Below are positions 22,349-33,797 of a DNA stretch of 64,000 nt, piece by piece. Source of the DNA: Rosa chinensis (lineage: Eukaryota > Streptophyta > Magnoliopsida > Rosales > Rosaceae); the NCBI RefSeq assembly GCF_002994745.2, contig NC_037088.1, positions 64,622,397 to 64,686,396 on the forward strand, written 5' to 3'. Position numbers and translations under genes: made by a program. Under the pieces are notes generated by a model. The model was given only the letters and a program-made list of their open reading frames with translations. It had not been told where the DNA came from and did no database searches. Position 1 is the first letter of the stretch. Every line of letters begins with the position of its first letter.

Positions 22349-24662
22349 TCAGCAAGCTATATTCTGAGTCTCCTTTTCTTGGTTCCCCCACTTCCTTATG
22401 CGCTTTGTGGTTTGCTCCACCTGCAATACATATAGATTCATTCAATTATCACAATGTGAACTTCATGCCTAGATAAGCGAAACACATGAGTAATTTGTCC
22501 TCTTACACGAAATTTTATTGAAAAATAGAGAAAAAGGGTACAAAATAGATAGTAAAATGTATGCCTAGTTAGTTGTTTGCAGATTTGGTTTATACCTCAT
22601 TGTCCCAGTTGGTTCTAGAAGTCAGAATCAGTAGGAACAGGATTTGAAGAGCACTTCCACTCATCATGCCACCCCATAGTCCCTATATATTCATGTGCAG
22701 TAAAACCAGAATATATCACACAGATTAAGCAGAACTGAAAATTACTATTAGTTAAGGGAAGGAAATGAGTGAAAGTGAGTATTACCATGGCACCTAGATT
22801 TGCTTTAAACCCAAGAAGGATTGCAAGTGGAAGACCAAACAAATAATAACAACCCAAATTTATATAAGCTACCATCACCTGCCATCCACCTCCAACAGCA
22901 ACACCTGCATATGAAAATCACCAAGAAATTTCATGATCATTATGACTTTGGAAGTGAAGCTGAATTAACCCTAGGTACTATACCTGTTAACACTTGTGTA
23001 GCACTATTGAGTAGCATGGTTACACCAAGAAGGTATGCTAAACGAGCAACGGCTCGTTGCATAGCTTCACTGTCTGTGAAGACAATGGGAATGTAGTTTC
23101 TGGTAATGAAGATAATAATCATGGACACGATCCCAACCATGAGAGATTGCGAGACAGCAACACACACTGAGTACTTTGCGGTTCTTGGGTGCCCCATCCC
23201 TAGTTCATTGGAGACTCGAATGCTACAGATCGATTGGGAATGACATTAGAGAGATACATTAGTGAAAACAATGACTATATGTGACATAAAAATACCAGAA
23301 AAATGCAGCATTTACCTTATGGCAGCATTTACTCCAACCAACAACATGAGCTCCCAATTCTGAAAGTTCGTGCTAATTAAGAGAAACAAATAAAAATACT
23401 TGGTGAATAATGATCACAATAGAAAAACAGAACTTGATATATGTTGAAGTGAATGATCTATATTACCATATAGAGAAGGAACCAAGAGCAATCACTGCAT
23501 TTGGAAGGACACCAATGAGAATGTTCACACTCACGACATACCATAACTCGAAGCAAAACATGAAGCACGAAGCAAAGGAAAGCTTTGCAAAAACCCAAAT
23601 GTCCTTAAATGCCAACCATGAAAATCCAGTATTCCAAGCCTCTTGGCACCAGAACACACAATACACACCTTGACCAATTGCAATTCCCCAATTTGTTATG
23701 TTGTATGCTGCAGCTGCACCACTTAATCCCCACCCGAAAACGTTGATGAAGAGATGAAGAAGTCCAGTTTGTGCAATGAGAGCTGCAAAGGCCATCCATG
23801 TGATCACGCCGACCTTGCTTTGAGCCTGAAGGAACTTTTGGGTGGACAAATTGAGAGTAGAAGAGAACATTTCAGGAAGAATCTTCCTGCTATATTTTCC
23901 GGCAAGATTAGCTATATGAGGGTCTTGGCCTAAGATCATTAGTATTGGAGTTGCATATATATAAGCTGATGAAAGGATCACAGAAGTGATGGATAGGACA
24001 ATCCATGAGCGCTGCAAATAGATACCAAGTGAACCAACTTGGCCTGCACCATATGCTTGACCACAAAGTGTTCCCAATGCAATTGCCATACCTTGCTACA
24101 TACACAGACATTGTACAGTAACTATTTATTCTCTCTTTCCTTAATTTCTCTTAGAAAATCAAATATAGAAGTACTTAATGTTTTGCTTAAGGTATTTCAT
24201 GTCATCCATAGACTGACTGTCAAACTAATGGAGGTATGAAAGTGTCACAATGTGTTAAAGATTCCAAACATAGGATGGTAACATGTAGTAAGGAGCGGTA
24301 TAATGCTAACTTGTCTGTTAAATAAATGTAGGTGTGTTGGTGTACGACTTATGATTAGTAGGAGGGATAAAGAGATAGATACAAACCAGGAAACCATAAG
24401 AGATGTTGCCAATGACATTGTGAGCCAGTGAAACAGCAGAGAGTTCAAGGTCTCCGAGATGGCCTACAAATATGGTGGTGACAGATTGAATCAAGTACTG
24501 AAACAACATTGTTATTGCAACTGGAGCTGCAATCTTCCACAGCTTCACTGTCTCTTTCCAAAAGACCGAAAAGGCCTCCTCAAAGCTACTCACCGGCACA
24601 TAGTCTTCAGTCTCATCTGATTTAGGTTTGATGATCAGCAAGGGTACTGTCTGTGTTTCCAT
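22349..24662 (-). CDS. MATE efflux transporter (DETOXIFICATION family), gene 2
   Basis: Exons 24662-24387, 24095-23467, 23372-23316, 23222-22984, 22904-22786, 22682-22596 and 22420-22349; intron phases match MATE gene 1 exactly. Begins METQTVPLL; conserved parts include FWKETVKLWKIAAPVAI, GMAIALGTLCGQAYGAG, IRVSNELGMGHPRTAKY and VAVGGGWQVMVAYINLGCYY. All frames are open, so the gene appears functional. Twelve helices are expected and the substrate is unknown. Strong similarity to gene 3 and to the nearby pseudogene shows recent tandem duplication. Confidence 0.93.
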
Positions 24663-25341
24663 TTTGGTAGCTAGAAATTAAGATCAGCTGGGATGTTCAC
24701 AACTCAGATAGCCACTGCTAGCTCTAAGCAGTAAGACTACAAGTCATATGATCTGTACTGACATTACTACAAATTAGTTATACTAGAAGGTAATTTATTG
24801 AGGTAGCTACATTTAATATTAAAAATCATACATTGTGTAGTTGGCTTTAAATCTTAGATCTGTCTAGGCCCCAAATATATGCTGCACCATTCTAGACCCC
24901 AAATACTATGCTTGAATAAGAATCTTCACCAGAACACATATTTTTCCGTGCGATGTGGTAAATATAGTAATATACTTGCTGATTTTCAAATTTAATATAA
25001 TCGAGTGAAATATAAGCAAGAGATCCCACTCAACTTCTTTGCAATTGTCATTATTTGGTTGAAGAATACTCAGTACATAATTTAGCTAGGTTCATACAAA
25101 TATACAATTAGATTTCTACATTCTTTCCCACCGGCCATTCTGAAAATTAAAATACTAATCCCCACCTATACTTATTAATTACTCCAACTACTCGATCCCA
25201 AGTCATAGGTCGACTCAGCAGACAGATCACAGAAATGAGTGTTGAAGGAAAACACACCATAAACTAGATTTTTTCTTTAATTCTGTGCAGCCACAGAGTG
25301 AGCTTTTCATGCTTATGTTCTTAAGGAAGCTTATACTATTA
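24663..25341. other. Spacer between MATE gene 2 and the MATE pseudogene
   Basis: No gene seen. This AT-rich promoter region resembles the flank at 46.4-46.9 kb (e.g. TTAGCTAACT-type and CCAGAACA-T-run words), as expected for duplicated MATE units. Confidence 0.45.
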
Positions 25342-26970
25342 TCAGCAAGTTCTTATTTCTTGGCTTCCCCACTTATTTATGCGCTTCGTGGTTTGCTCCA
25401 CTTGAAATATACAGAAATTGAATCATGAATTGAACAACAATACAAAGGAATGAGTCTGTAAATGAGATTCTACTTTCTTTCCTTACCTCATTGTCCCAGT
25501 TGGTTCTGGAAGTCATAATCAATAGGAATAAGATCTGAAGCGCATTTCCACTTATTATGCCACCATAAAGTCCCTACATTGTAAAATTCACAGTAAATTA
25601 TAAATGGATTGGATATGTATAGCATGATTCGTAGAGGAAATCAGGAAGAAATAGAAGTAGTACCATTGGACCCAAGTTTGCTTTAAAGCAAGAAAGATTG
25701 CTAGTGGGAGCCCAAATAATAAATAATAAGCAGCCAAATTTATATAAGCCACCATCTCTTGCCATCCACTTCCAACAGCAACACCTAAGAATGAAAAATG
25801 GACCAACAAATGGGGTACCATTGAAAGCTTAATATTTTGAACATGAGGAGAAGCCACACTAATACCTGTTAACACTTGAGGTACGCTATTGAGAAGCATT
25901 GTTACACCGAGAAAGAATGCTAAACGAGCAACAGCTTGTTGCATAACTTTGCTATTCGTGAAAACGATGGCAATGTAGTCTCTACTTATGAAGATAAAAA
26001 TCATAGACACAATCCCAATGAGGAGAGATTGCAAGACTGCAACGCAGATGGAGTATTTGGCCGCTCTTGGGTGCCCCATCCCAAGTTCATTTGAGACTCG
26101 AATGCTAGATCATTAACAATGTGATGATTAAATATCTTAAAAACTACAGAAAGATGGAAACAGTACGTTAGTACAGAAACATAGGGTAATTTACCTCATA
26201 GCAGAATTTATTCCAGCAAAGAACATGATTTCCCCACTGTGAATGTTTGAGCTGAAAACAAAAAACCAAAAGAATTTTAGACTTGTCATCACACAGTAGT
26301 ACACAATGCATAAGAAGACTCAGAAACTGTGGTGCACGCTCTTACCATATAGAAAAGGAACCAAGAGCAATGACTGCATTTTTAAGTTGACTGGCGAGAG
26401 TGTTAAGACTCATAGTATACCAAGACTCTAGGCAAAACATCATACATGAGGCAACGGACAGCCTAGCAAAAGCCCAAGTATCTTTAAACGCCAACCACGA
26501 AAATCCATTCCAACTCTCCTTGCACAAAAACACAGCATACACAAATTGACCAACTGCAACTTCCCAAAATGTGATATTATAAGCTACAGCTGCACCATTC
26601 ACTCCCTAGCCGAATACAGAAATGAAGAGATAAAGAAGTAATGTATGTGTGACTGGAGCCATAAAGGAGATCCATGCTAGTACGCCGACCTTGCTCTGAG
26701 CCTGAAGGAACCTTTGGGTGGGCAAATTGATGGCAAAGGAGAACATTTGAGGGATAATTAACAGACAGTATTTTCCAGCGAACTTGGCTATACTGTCTTC
26801 TTGGCCTAAAATCTTTAGGAATGGAGCGGCGAAAATGTAAAATGATAAAAGGAGGAAACAAGTAAATGGTTAGGATGATCCACGAGCGCTGCATATATAT
26901 ACCAAGTGAGTCAACTTGGCCTGCACCATATGCTTGACCACAAAGGGTTCCAAGTGCAAAAAGGGCTTAG
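25342..26970 (-). pseudogene. MATE pseudogene (exons 2-7, exon 1 missing)
   Basis: Exons 2 to 7 can be followed in the same order as in genes 2 and 3. Lesions: exon 1 is absent and the exon 2 start is replaced by unrelated sequence near 26960; a frameshift near 26870; a Trp-to-stop change (TAG read at 26608-26606) in VFGWGLNGA; a one-base deletion in exon 5 near 25688 shifting the FLGFKANLGPM part; and a weakened acceptor before exon 7. The exon 4 frame (SNELGMGHPRAAKYSICVAV) is still open. Closest to gene 3 at 47-49 kb. Confidence 0.9.
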
Positions 26971-27885
26971 CTAAGCAACATGAAAAGACCGATCAAGCAG
27001 GAATCCTTCTCTTGCATGAAGAAATATATGTGTGCGTGTGTGTCTACCAATCCAAGATATTAATTTCAAATGTAAACTAGTCTTTACCTAAGCGTTTAAC
27101 TTCAACTAAATTACATGTTATCTCTTCAATTTTAGGGGTCACTTCATTTAAGTACTCAAATATTAAATCCTTATAGTTTATCCCCTAAGTACTTTTGTAT
27201 TGCATGCATACACGATTTATGTTTATGTTAATTTGTTTTAGAAAATTTTCTCTTAGAAATATGATTTCTAAATGTTCATTTTGAAAGACGAAAGGTTTAG
27301 ATCTTGAAACTACAGCGAAATATATATAAATAAGAAAATAGTTTGGACCTAAGTATGTTTTCTCAAATATATTTACTGCATAGTTTGATGAGAAAAATGT
27401 AATTTAATACTGTGATATACCGAAAGAAAATTACTATTTACATAGAAAATGCATACATACATAAATACTCATAAAGCATATACAAACAAAACACATGAAG
27501 AGAGTCGATCTATTTTGATTATTGTATGATGAATCTTATATAATTAAGCTAATTCTTGAGAGAATGGTTACATTTTTGAACTACCGTATATGCCCTCACA
27601 TAATATAGATATTAATAAATAAATTATTTCTATATGAGGTAAATAAATTATTTCTATATGAGGATAAGATAGTCAATTGACTACATAATATTTCAAAAGA
27701 TTGCATGAAAAAAGGAGAAACTTCCTCAAAATCAGGAGAGGAACTGCTATAACTTTTAAATTAAAAAAAAAAAAGTTAATTGACATGTGCGGAGCACATG
27801 TTAATGGGCTAGTTAATTATAAATTACAATATATGTAGAGATATTATTTTAATCATTGTACGATTGGAGAGAAAGGGCATCTGGT
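26971..27885. other. AT-rich spacer
   Basis: No gene recognised. A 23-bp stretch (AATAAATTATTTCTATATGA) is tandemly duplicated at about 27615-27660. Confidence 0.5.
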
Positions 27886-27891
27886 ACCTTT

Positions 27892-28085
27892 AGGTGATGA
27901 AGACATACAGATTATGTTTGGCGACAAGTGGGTGGAACAAAAAACAAGAGTCCTGAATAATATTGAAGGCAATAGAGATTCAAACTTAAGAGTTCAATTT
28001 AAAGATTTAGTCGTAAGACTAAAACAAAGAGGGGGAAGAAAGAAATTCCAAAAGAGTTGATTCATTTTCTTAATTCAATCAATAA
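27892..28085 (+). pseudogene. KEN-like family exon A, first unit of array 1
   Basis: Reads EDIQIMFGDKWVEQKTRVL, then NLRVQFKDLVVRL, and ends near HFLNSINK. It aligns with exon 2 of the gene at 1.2-7.5 kb (HIDI...DRLK...TRVM...YREVIRENLVLKLLG...FVQSINL). The frame breaks near 28035-28055, where RGG-RKK runs into a stop. Confidence 0.55.
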
Positions 28086-28171
28086 AAGAAAAAAAAAGCT
28101 TCACTCAATATCTTATATCAAATTATTTTATTGAACACTCTTCGTTTTCGTTCTTTCTTTGTTTTGTCAAG

Positions 28172-28481
28172 AAACTTTTTGAACAATTGTTTTATCACCC
28201 ATGGTTGATGGGACTAATGGAAAAGTTTTACTTTCCTTTCCGTTGTTGGCTACAATTGGTGTACAGTTTGTTCATGGAAGCCTAAATTTAGGAAGATGAC
28301 ACCCCCTAATTTTGATTTTGAAAGTGAAGTTGATAAGATGGAAGACTGCTATAAGAAAATCTACAACGAGGAAGTCTACAACTGCAAAGAGAAACGTAAG
28401 CAAAAGATTCAGTATGAAAACAATTATGTGGGTCTTCTACTGTTCTGCAAAAACGTGATTGTATATTTCAGCAAAGATTCG
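28172..28481 (+). pseudogene. KEN-like exon B, array 1 unit 1 (+1 frameshift)
   Basis: Bounded by TTGTCAAG acceptor and GATTCG|GTATGT donor. It contains YHPWLMGLMEKFYFPF and later NNYVGLLLFCKNV, but is 310 nt because of an extra T at GTTTGTTCATGG (near 28270), so the frame is lost in the middle. Confidence 0.65.
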
Positions 28482-28674
28482 GTATGTTTCATTTTTCAGT
28501 TTGGTTTGCAATAATATATGTTGTTATACTCAAGTGTGTGTGTGTATTCAATCAATATCGAGTTAAGCGGGTAAGGAAAAAGAAAAAAAAAAGCTTTACT
28601 CAATATCTTGTATGCAATTTATATATTATTTTATTGAACACTCTTCGTTTTCATTTTTTCTTTGTTTTGTCAAG

Positions 28675-29541
28675 AAACTTTTTGAACAATTGTTTTATCA
28701 CCCATGGTTGATGGGACTAATGGAAAGGTTTTACTTTCCTTTCCATTGTTGGCTACAATTGGTGTACAGTTGTTCATGGAAGCCTAAATTTAGGAAGATG
28801 ACACCCTCTGATTTTGATTTTGAAAGTGAAGTTGATAAGATGTAGGGATGGCAATGGGGCGGGTTGGGGATGATGATCACAATACCATCCCCATCCCCAG
28901 GGTCATTCTCTGCCCTCATCCCCGCCTCAATCCCCAATAAAAATATATTGGGGATTCCCCGTCCCCATCCCCACTGGAGACTAAGCCTCTAAACCCGCCC
29001 CAAATCCTCAATAAGAATTTAATAAATAAAGTAATTTTTTCTCATATTGCCTTTTTTAAAATCAAAATCTACAACAAATAAATTTAAAACATGATTAAAT
29101 TCATAAATCATAATTTAGTGAGTGCAAAAGCCAAAACATCATTAAAGTAAAGTAGTAAATGTATATATTTATGATTTATATAATACAAAATAAATTAAAA
29201 TATATATAAGTTAAATATATGTATATATTATTGGGGCGGGTTTGGGGATAGGGATCACAATACCTTCCCCGCCCCATTCCCAATCTTAGATAGAGGGGAT
29301 TGGGGATCCCCATCCCATTCCCTATTTGTCCCCGAATTCTCCCCCCATTAGGGGCGGGTATCCAATGGAACTCCGCCCCGCTGGGGATTTTTGCCATCCC
29401 ATGGAAGATTGCTTTAAGAAAATCTACAACGAGGGAAGTCTACAACTACAAAGAAGTAAGGAAAAGATTCAGTATGAAAACAATTATGTGGGTCTTCTAC
29501 TGTTATGCAAAAACGTGATTGTACACTTCAGCAAAGATTGG
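28675..29541 (+). pseudogene. KEN-like exon B, array 1 unit 2, split by a transposon
   Basis: The exon runs 28675-28842 and resumes at 29401-29541 after a 558-bp insertion. Indels around 29432-29460 (GAGGGAAG, loss near GAAG-TAAGG) also break the frame. Confidence 0.75.
28843..29400. mobile_element. 558-bp TIR element (GGGATGGCAA family)
   Basis: The ends are TAGGGATGGCAATGGGGCGG and, on the right, TTTTTGCCATCCC, with GC-rich GGGGCGGG/CCCGCCCC subterminal repeats around an AT-rich core. Comparison with the empty sites in the sister repeat units shows ATG duplicated at the borders (28840-28842, 29401-29403), so the insertion is exact and the target duplication is 3 bp. No ORF. Confidence 0.85.
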
Positions 29542-29731
29542 GTATGTTTCATTTTTTAGCTTGGTTTGCAATAATATATGTTGTTATACTCAAGTGTGAG
29601 TGTATTCAATCAATATTGAGTTAAGCAGGTAAGGAAAAAGAAAAAAAAAGCTTCACTCAATATCTTATATCCAATTTATATATTATTTTATTGAACACTC
29701 TTCGTTTTTGTTCTTTCTTTATTTTGTCAAG

Positions 29732-30040
29732 AAACTTTTTGAACAATTGTTTTATCACCCATAGTTGATGGAACTAATGGAAAAATTTTACTTTCCTTTC
29801 CGTTGTTGGCTACAATTGGTGTACAGTTGTTCATGGAAGCCTAAATTTAGGAAGATGACACCCTCTAATTTTGATTTTGAAAGTGAAGTTGATAAGATGG
29901 AAGACTGCTTTAAGAAAATCTACAACGAGGAAGTCTACAACTGCAAAGAGAAACGTAAGGAAAAGATTCAGTATGAAAACAATTATGTGGGTCTTCTACT
30001 GTTATGCAAAAACGTGATTCTACACTTCAGCAAAAATTCG
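29732..30040 (+). CDS. KEN-like exon B, array 1 unit 3 (intact, 103 codons)
   Basis: A phase 0-0 exon between TTGTCAAG and TTCG|GTATGT. It reads KLFEQLFYHPWLMELMEKFYF when a derived TAG (ATAGTTGATGG at 29761) is ignored; that TAG replaces TGG of HPW, so even this unit has a stop at the HPW tryptophan. The rest is open: WKPKFRKMTPSNFDFESEV, KKIYNEEVYN, NNYVGLLLLCKNVILHFSK. The last block resembles the KEN helix (V..LL...N...HF). Call it a coding exon only with caution. Confidence 0.4.
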
Positions 30041-30227
30041 GTATGTTTCATTTTTTAGTTTGGTTTGCAATAACATATGTTGTTATACTCAAGTGTGTGT
30101 ATTCAATCAATATCGAGTTAAGCGGGTAAGAAAATAGAAAAAAAAGCTTCACTCAATATCTTATATCCAATTTATATATTATTTTATTGAACACTCTTCG
30201 TTTTTGTTCTTTCTTTATTTTGTCAAG

Positions 30228-30536
30228 AAACTTTTTGAACAATTGTTTTATCACCCATAGTTGATGGAACTAATGGAAAAATTTTACTTTCCTTTCCGTT
30301 GTTGGCTACAATTGGTGTACAGTTGTTCATGGAAGCCTAAATTTAGGAAGATGACACCCTCTAATTTTGATTTTGAAAGTGAAGTTGATAAGATGGAAGA
30401 CTGCTTTAAGAAAATCTACAACGAGGAAGTCTACAACTGCAAAGAGAAACGTAAGGAAAAGATTCAGTATGAAAACAATTATGTGGGTCTTCTACTGTTA
30501 TGCAAAAACGTGATTCTACACTTCAGCAAAAATTTG
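30228..30536 (+). CDS. KEN-like exon B, array 1 unit 4 (intact length, same TAG)
   Basis: 309 nt, nearly identical to unit 3 and sharing its TGG-to-TAG change at the HPW position (30257). The frame downstream is open from MELMEKFYF to the donor. The shared lesion shows that units 3 and 4 duplicated after the stop arose. Confidence 0.4.
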
Positions 30537-30723
30537 GTATGTTTCATTTTTTAGTTTGGTTTGCAATAACATATGTTGTTATACTCAAGTGTGTGTATTC
30601 AATCAATATCGAGTTAAGCGGGTAAGAAAATAGAAAAAAAAGCTTTACTCAATATCTTATATCCAATTTATATATTATTTTATTGAACACTCTTCGTTTT
30701 CGTTCTTTCTTTGTTTTGTCAAG

Positions 30724-31032
30724 AAACTTTTTGAACAATTGTTTTATCACCCATGGTTGACGGGACTAATGGAAATGTTTTACTTTCTTTCTATTGTTGG
30801 CTACAATTAGTATACAATTGTTCATGGAAGCCTAAATTTAGGAAGATGACACGCTCTGATTTTGATTTTGAAAGTGAAGTTGATAAGATGGAAGACTGCT
30901 TTAAGAAAATCTACAACGAGGAAGTCTACAAACTGCAAAGAGAAACGTAAGGAAAAGATTCAGTATGAAAACAATTATGTGGGTCTTTTACTGTTATGCA
31001 AAAAAGTGATTGTACACTTCAGCAAAGATTCG
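30724..31032 (+). pseudogene. KEN-like exon B, array 1 unit 5
   Basis: Normal length but with a one-base loss near 30787 (TTTCTTTCTATTG) and a one-base gain near 30930 (TCTACAAACTGC), so the central part is out of frame. Splice sites kept. Confidence 0.6.
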
Positions 31033-31219
31033 GTATGTTTCATTTTTTAGTTTGGTTTGCAATAACAACATATGTTATACTCAAGTGTGTGTATTCAATC
31101 AATATCGAGTTAAGCGGGTAAGAAAATAGAAAAAAAAGCTTTACTCAATATCTTATATCCAATTTATATATTATTTTATTGAACACTCTTCGTTTTCGTT
31201 CTTTCTTTGTTTTGTCAAG

Positions 31220-31518
31220 AAACTTTTTGAACAATTGTTTTATCACCCATGGTTGATGGAACTAATGGAAAAATTTTACTTTCCTTTCCGTTGTTGGCTA
31301 CAATTGGTGTACAGTTATTCATGGAAGCCTAAATTTAGGAAGATGACACCCTCTAATTTTGATTTTGAAAGTGAAGTTGATAAGATGGAAGACTGCTTTA
31401 AGAAAATCTACAACGAGGAAGTCTACAACTGCAAAGAGAAACGTAAGGAAAAGATTCAGTATGAAAACAATTATGTGGGTCTTTTACTGTTATGCAAATA
31501 CACTTCAGCAAAGATTAG
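31220..31518 (+). pseudogene. KEN-like exon B, array 1 unit 6
   Basis: Open through WKPKFRKMTPSNFDFESEV and NNYVGLLLLCK, then a 10-nt deletion (near 31496) shifts the frame just before the KEN-like N...HF segment. Sixteen bases into its donor intron the array is cut by the next element. Confidence 0.6.
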
Positions 31519-31537
31519 GTATGTTTCATTTTTTAAT

Positions 31538-32597
31538 GGGTCCGGATCATGGGACACTATATTTTACACAATTTTTTACACACCTTGTGAGCCATTAGAT
31601 TTAAAAACGCTCGATGGTTTGGATTTGTTGTTTGAATGATGTCAACACAACACCAAGTGATGTGGAAAATGACATGGATATATTTAATCAAAAAATTATA
31701 ATTAAATTAAACTTTTCTTTATTAAAAAAAATGAAATCAGAATTTAGAGAATCTGTTCTGATTAGAACTGTACACGATCAAACAAAAAAAGAAGGATAGC
31801 AGAAGAATAAGGACTCCAACGCCAAAAAGAAAATTGTCTTCTCCAACTCCAACTCTCATCTTCATCCTCTCAACTCCAGAGTACATGGAATGATTGAGGT
31901 ATCGAGCATATGGATGGACAACATATCAGTCTGTCCTAGAAGAGCTTTGTGATAATATGGAACATGTGGTCCAAATGGCAACTGCAATCCGTACAGCAGC
32001 ATGAGTAAGATCAATTGCATATGCCTAGCCAGGTTTGAATCCAAGTCACCAACTGACTGGAACAAGGAAAATGGAGAAAGATGGAACATCAATGTTTCGA
32101 AAAGGAGAAGGGTTTGTGAAAGTGGAGCTGATCAAATTGCCAGATTCGTTTAGGGCACATGTCAATGTGAATGTGACTTTGAAGTTTGAAAGAGTGTGAG
32201 CATGAGTGTTGAGAAATTGCTCGTGCATGACATATTGCTTGAATGAAGCAGCCGCACCCCAAATTCCTCCTTCATCTATATCCATCATTTCAGCATCCAA
32301 ATCTCATGGCTTTTGGAGTATTTTCTTCTACTGTTTTTTTTTCTTTTTCTTTTGATGGTGTGTAGTTCTTATCAGAATGGTGTTTCCCCAAATTCTGATT
32401 TCGTTTTTTTTAATAAAGAAAAGTTTAATTTAATTATAGTTTTTTGATTAAATATATCCATGTCATTTTCCACATCACTTGGTGTTGTATTGACATCATT
32501 CAAACAACAAATCCAAACCATGGAGCGTTTTAAAATCTAATGGCTCACAAGATGTGTAAAAAATTGTGTAAAATATAGTGTCCCATGATCCGGACCC
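31538..32597. mobile_element. Long-TIR (Mutator/foldback-like) element, 1.06 kb
   Basis: Inverted ends of about 205 bp, nearly perfect: GGGTCCGGATCATGGGACAC at 31538 and its complement ending at 32597. The unique centre (31745-32390) has a minus-strand open frame (32300-32046) that I do not recognise and may be captured DNA. No target duplication found. Confidence 0.75.
32046..32300 (-). other. Unrecognised open frame inside the long-TIR element
   Basis: 84 codons starting MDAEMMDIDEGGIWGAAA, with a hydrophilic middle (NFKVTFTLTCALNESGN). No domain recognised. It could be a captured gene fragment, but the frame is short and unsupported. Confidence 0.2.
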
Positions 32598-33608
32598 AAC
32601 ATGAAAATGTGGAAAGCAAAAAGCCAAATACCCAACGGTATTTCTACTAAAATTCCATGCATCCATTAACTGAAAGAAGAGATACCAGCAACAATCTGCA
32701 ATAAGATCAGCAACATGAAATACAACATTTTAGTATCTGACATCCCGCTATGGAATTGGAATACAATCCCTTTCCGCATTGTCCTCACAATATCACAAAA
32801 AAACACATTCTATTCACTCTGTGTTTCGAAAAATATAACTATACTTCCTAACTAGCCACATACACAAAATTGGTCCTTTTTGCTTTCTATCAGTACCATC
32901 CAAGGTTCACAACTTATAATACGCTCTCCATGACACTCTACCTGTAGTAACAATGGTCTCCATGGTTCCATAAGACTAACAATTGATTTCATCATCTCTC
33001 CATCCAACCATTACCATTATAGCTTTTTGTACTCCCTAACAGTTAAGTGTAGAAAAATTGTCAGTTCCATTTTTCTAATGAAGTTTGCAATACTTGCATG
33101 AACAACAATAAATGTAACCAGTACATGAGTAAATATTTTCCAAACGATAACAGCTGAATATCTGATCAAAATTACAACATTGAAGTCACCTAATTGTAAT
33201 GCATAAACATCAGGAGGCACCATATTTAGATATTGTTTTCTTTTAGATCAAGTTCTTCGTAACATATTTGTTGCAATTTTCTGAAAGACGATAAAAGTAC
33301 AATATAAAAGGCTCTTGCTGTAACAAATTTTAATATTTAAGAACTTTTTCCAATATGGATAAAAAAACATTCATACATGGGCTATATATACCATACATTG
33401 TAACCCTAAACTGAAATTAGCTTGTATTGGTACCAAGAATGTTTGCGACAAGAATACAGATCCTAAATTAAAAAGGAAATTAACTTTGCTCTAGTAATTA
33501 TTTTTTCCAAACAGACTTATGGTTAATTATTGACACTTATACACCCTGAGTTGTCACACAACAACCCCAGAGCCCAATATATGATATAAAAGCATGAGCT
33601 AAACTCAA
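32598..33608. other. 3' flank of the eIF2B beta pseudogene
   Basis: No gene seen. AT-rich, with no long frame. Confidence 0.45.
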
Positions 33609-33753
33609 CTCCTGTAGCAGGTCTTCGTTGGATTACCAAATCATCAGCAGAGTAATAATCTGCGATGAGCCGGGACATGAATGATGGATTATAGCCTCCA
33701 CTGGAAACAAAGAGAGATTGTCAGTGGTACGTACATTTATCTAGGAAATCAGG

Positions 33754-33759
<6 letters not shown>

Positions 33760-33797
<38 letters not shown>

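Larger units (their letters stand above)
28172..31518 (+). repeat. Tandem array 1: six units of about 495 bp (KEN-like exon B plus intron)
   Basis: Exon B starts at 28172, 28675, 29732, 30228, 30724 and 31220; the spacing is 492-503 bp once the 558-bp insert in unit 2 is removed. Each intron keeps the 3' tail of exon A (CAATATCGAGTTAAGCGG|GTAAG) followed by an A-rich tract and an AAGCTT. Units 3 and 4 are almost identical, which marks them as the youngest duplication. Confidence 0.92.
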
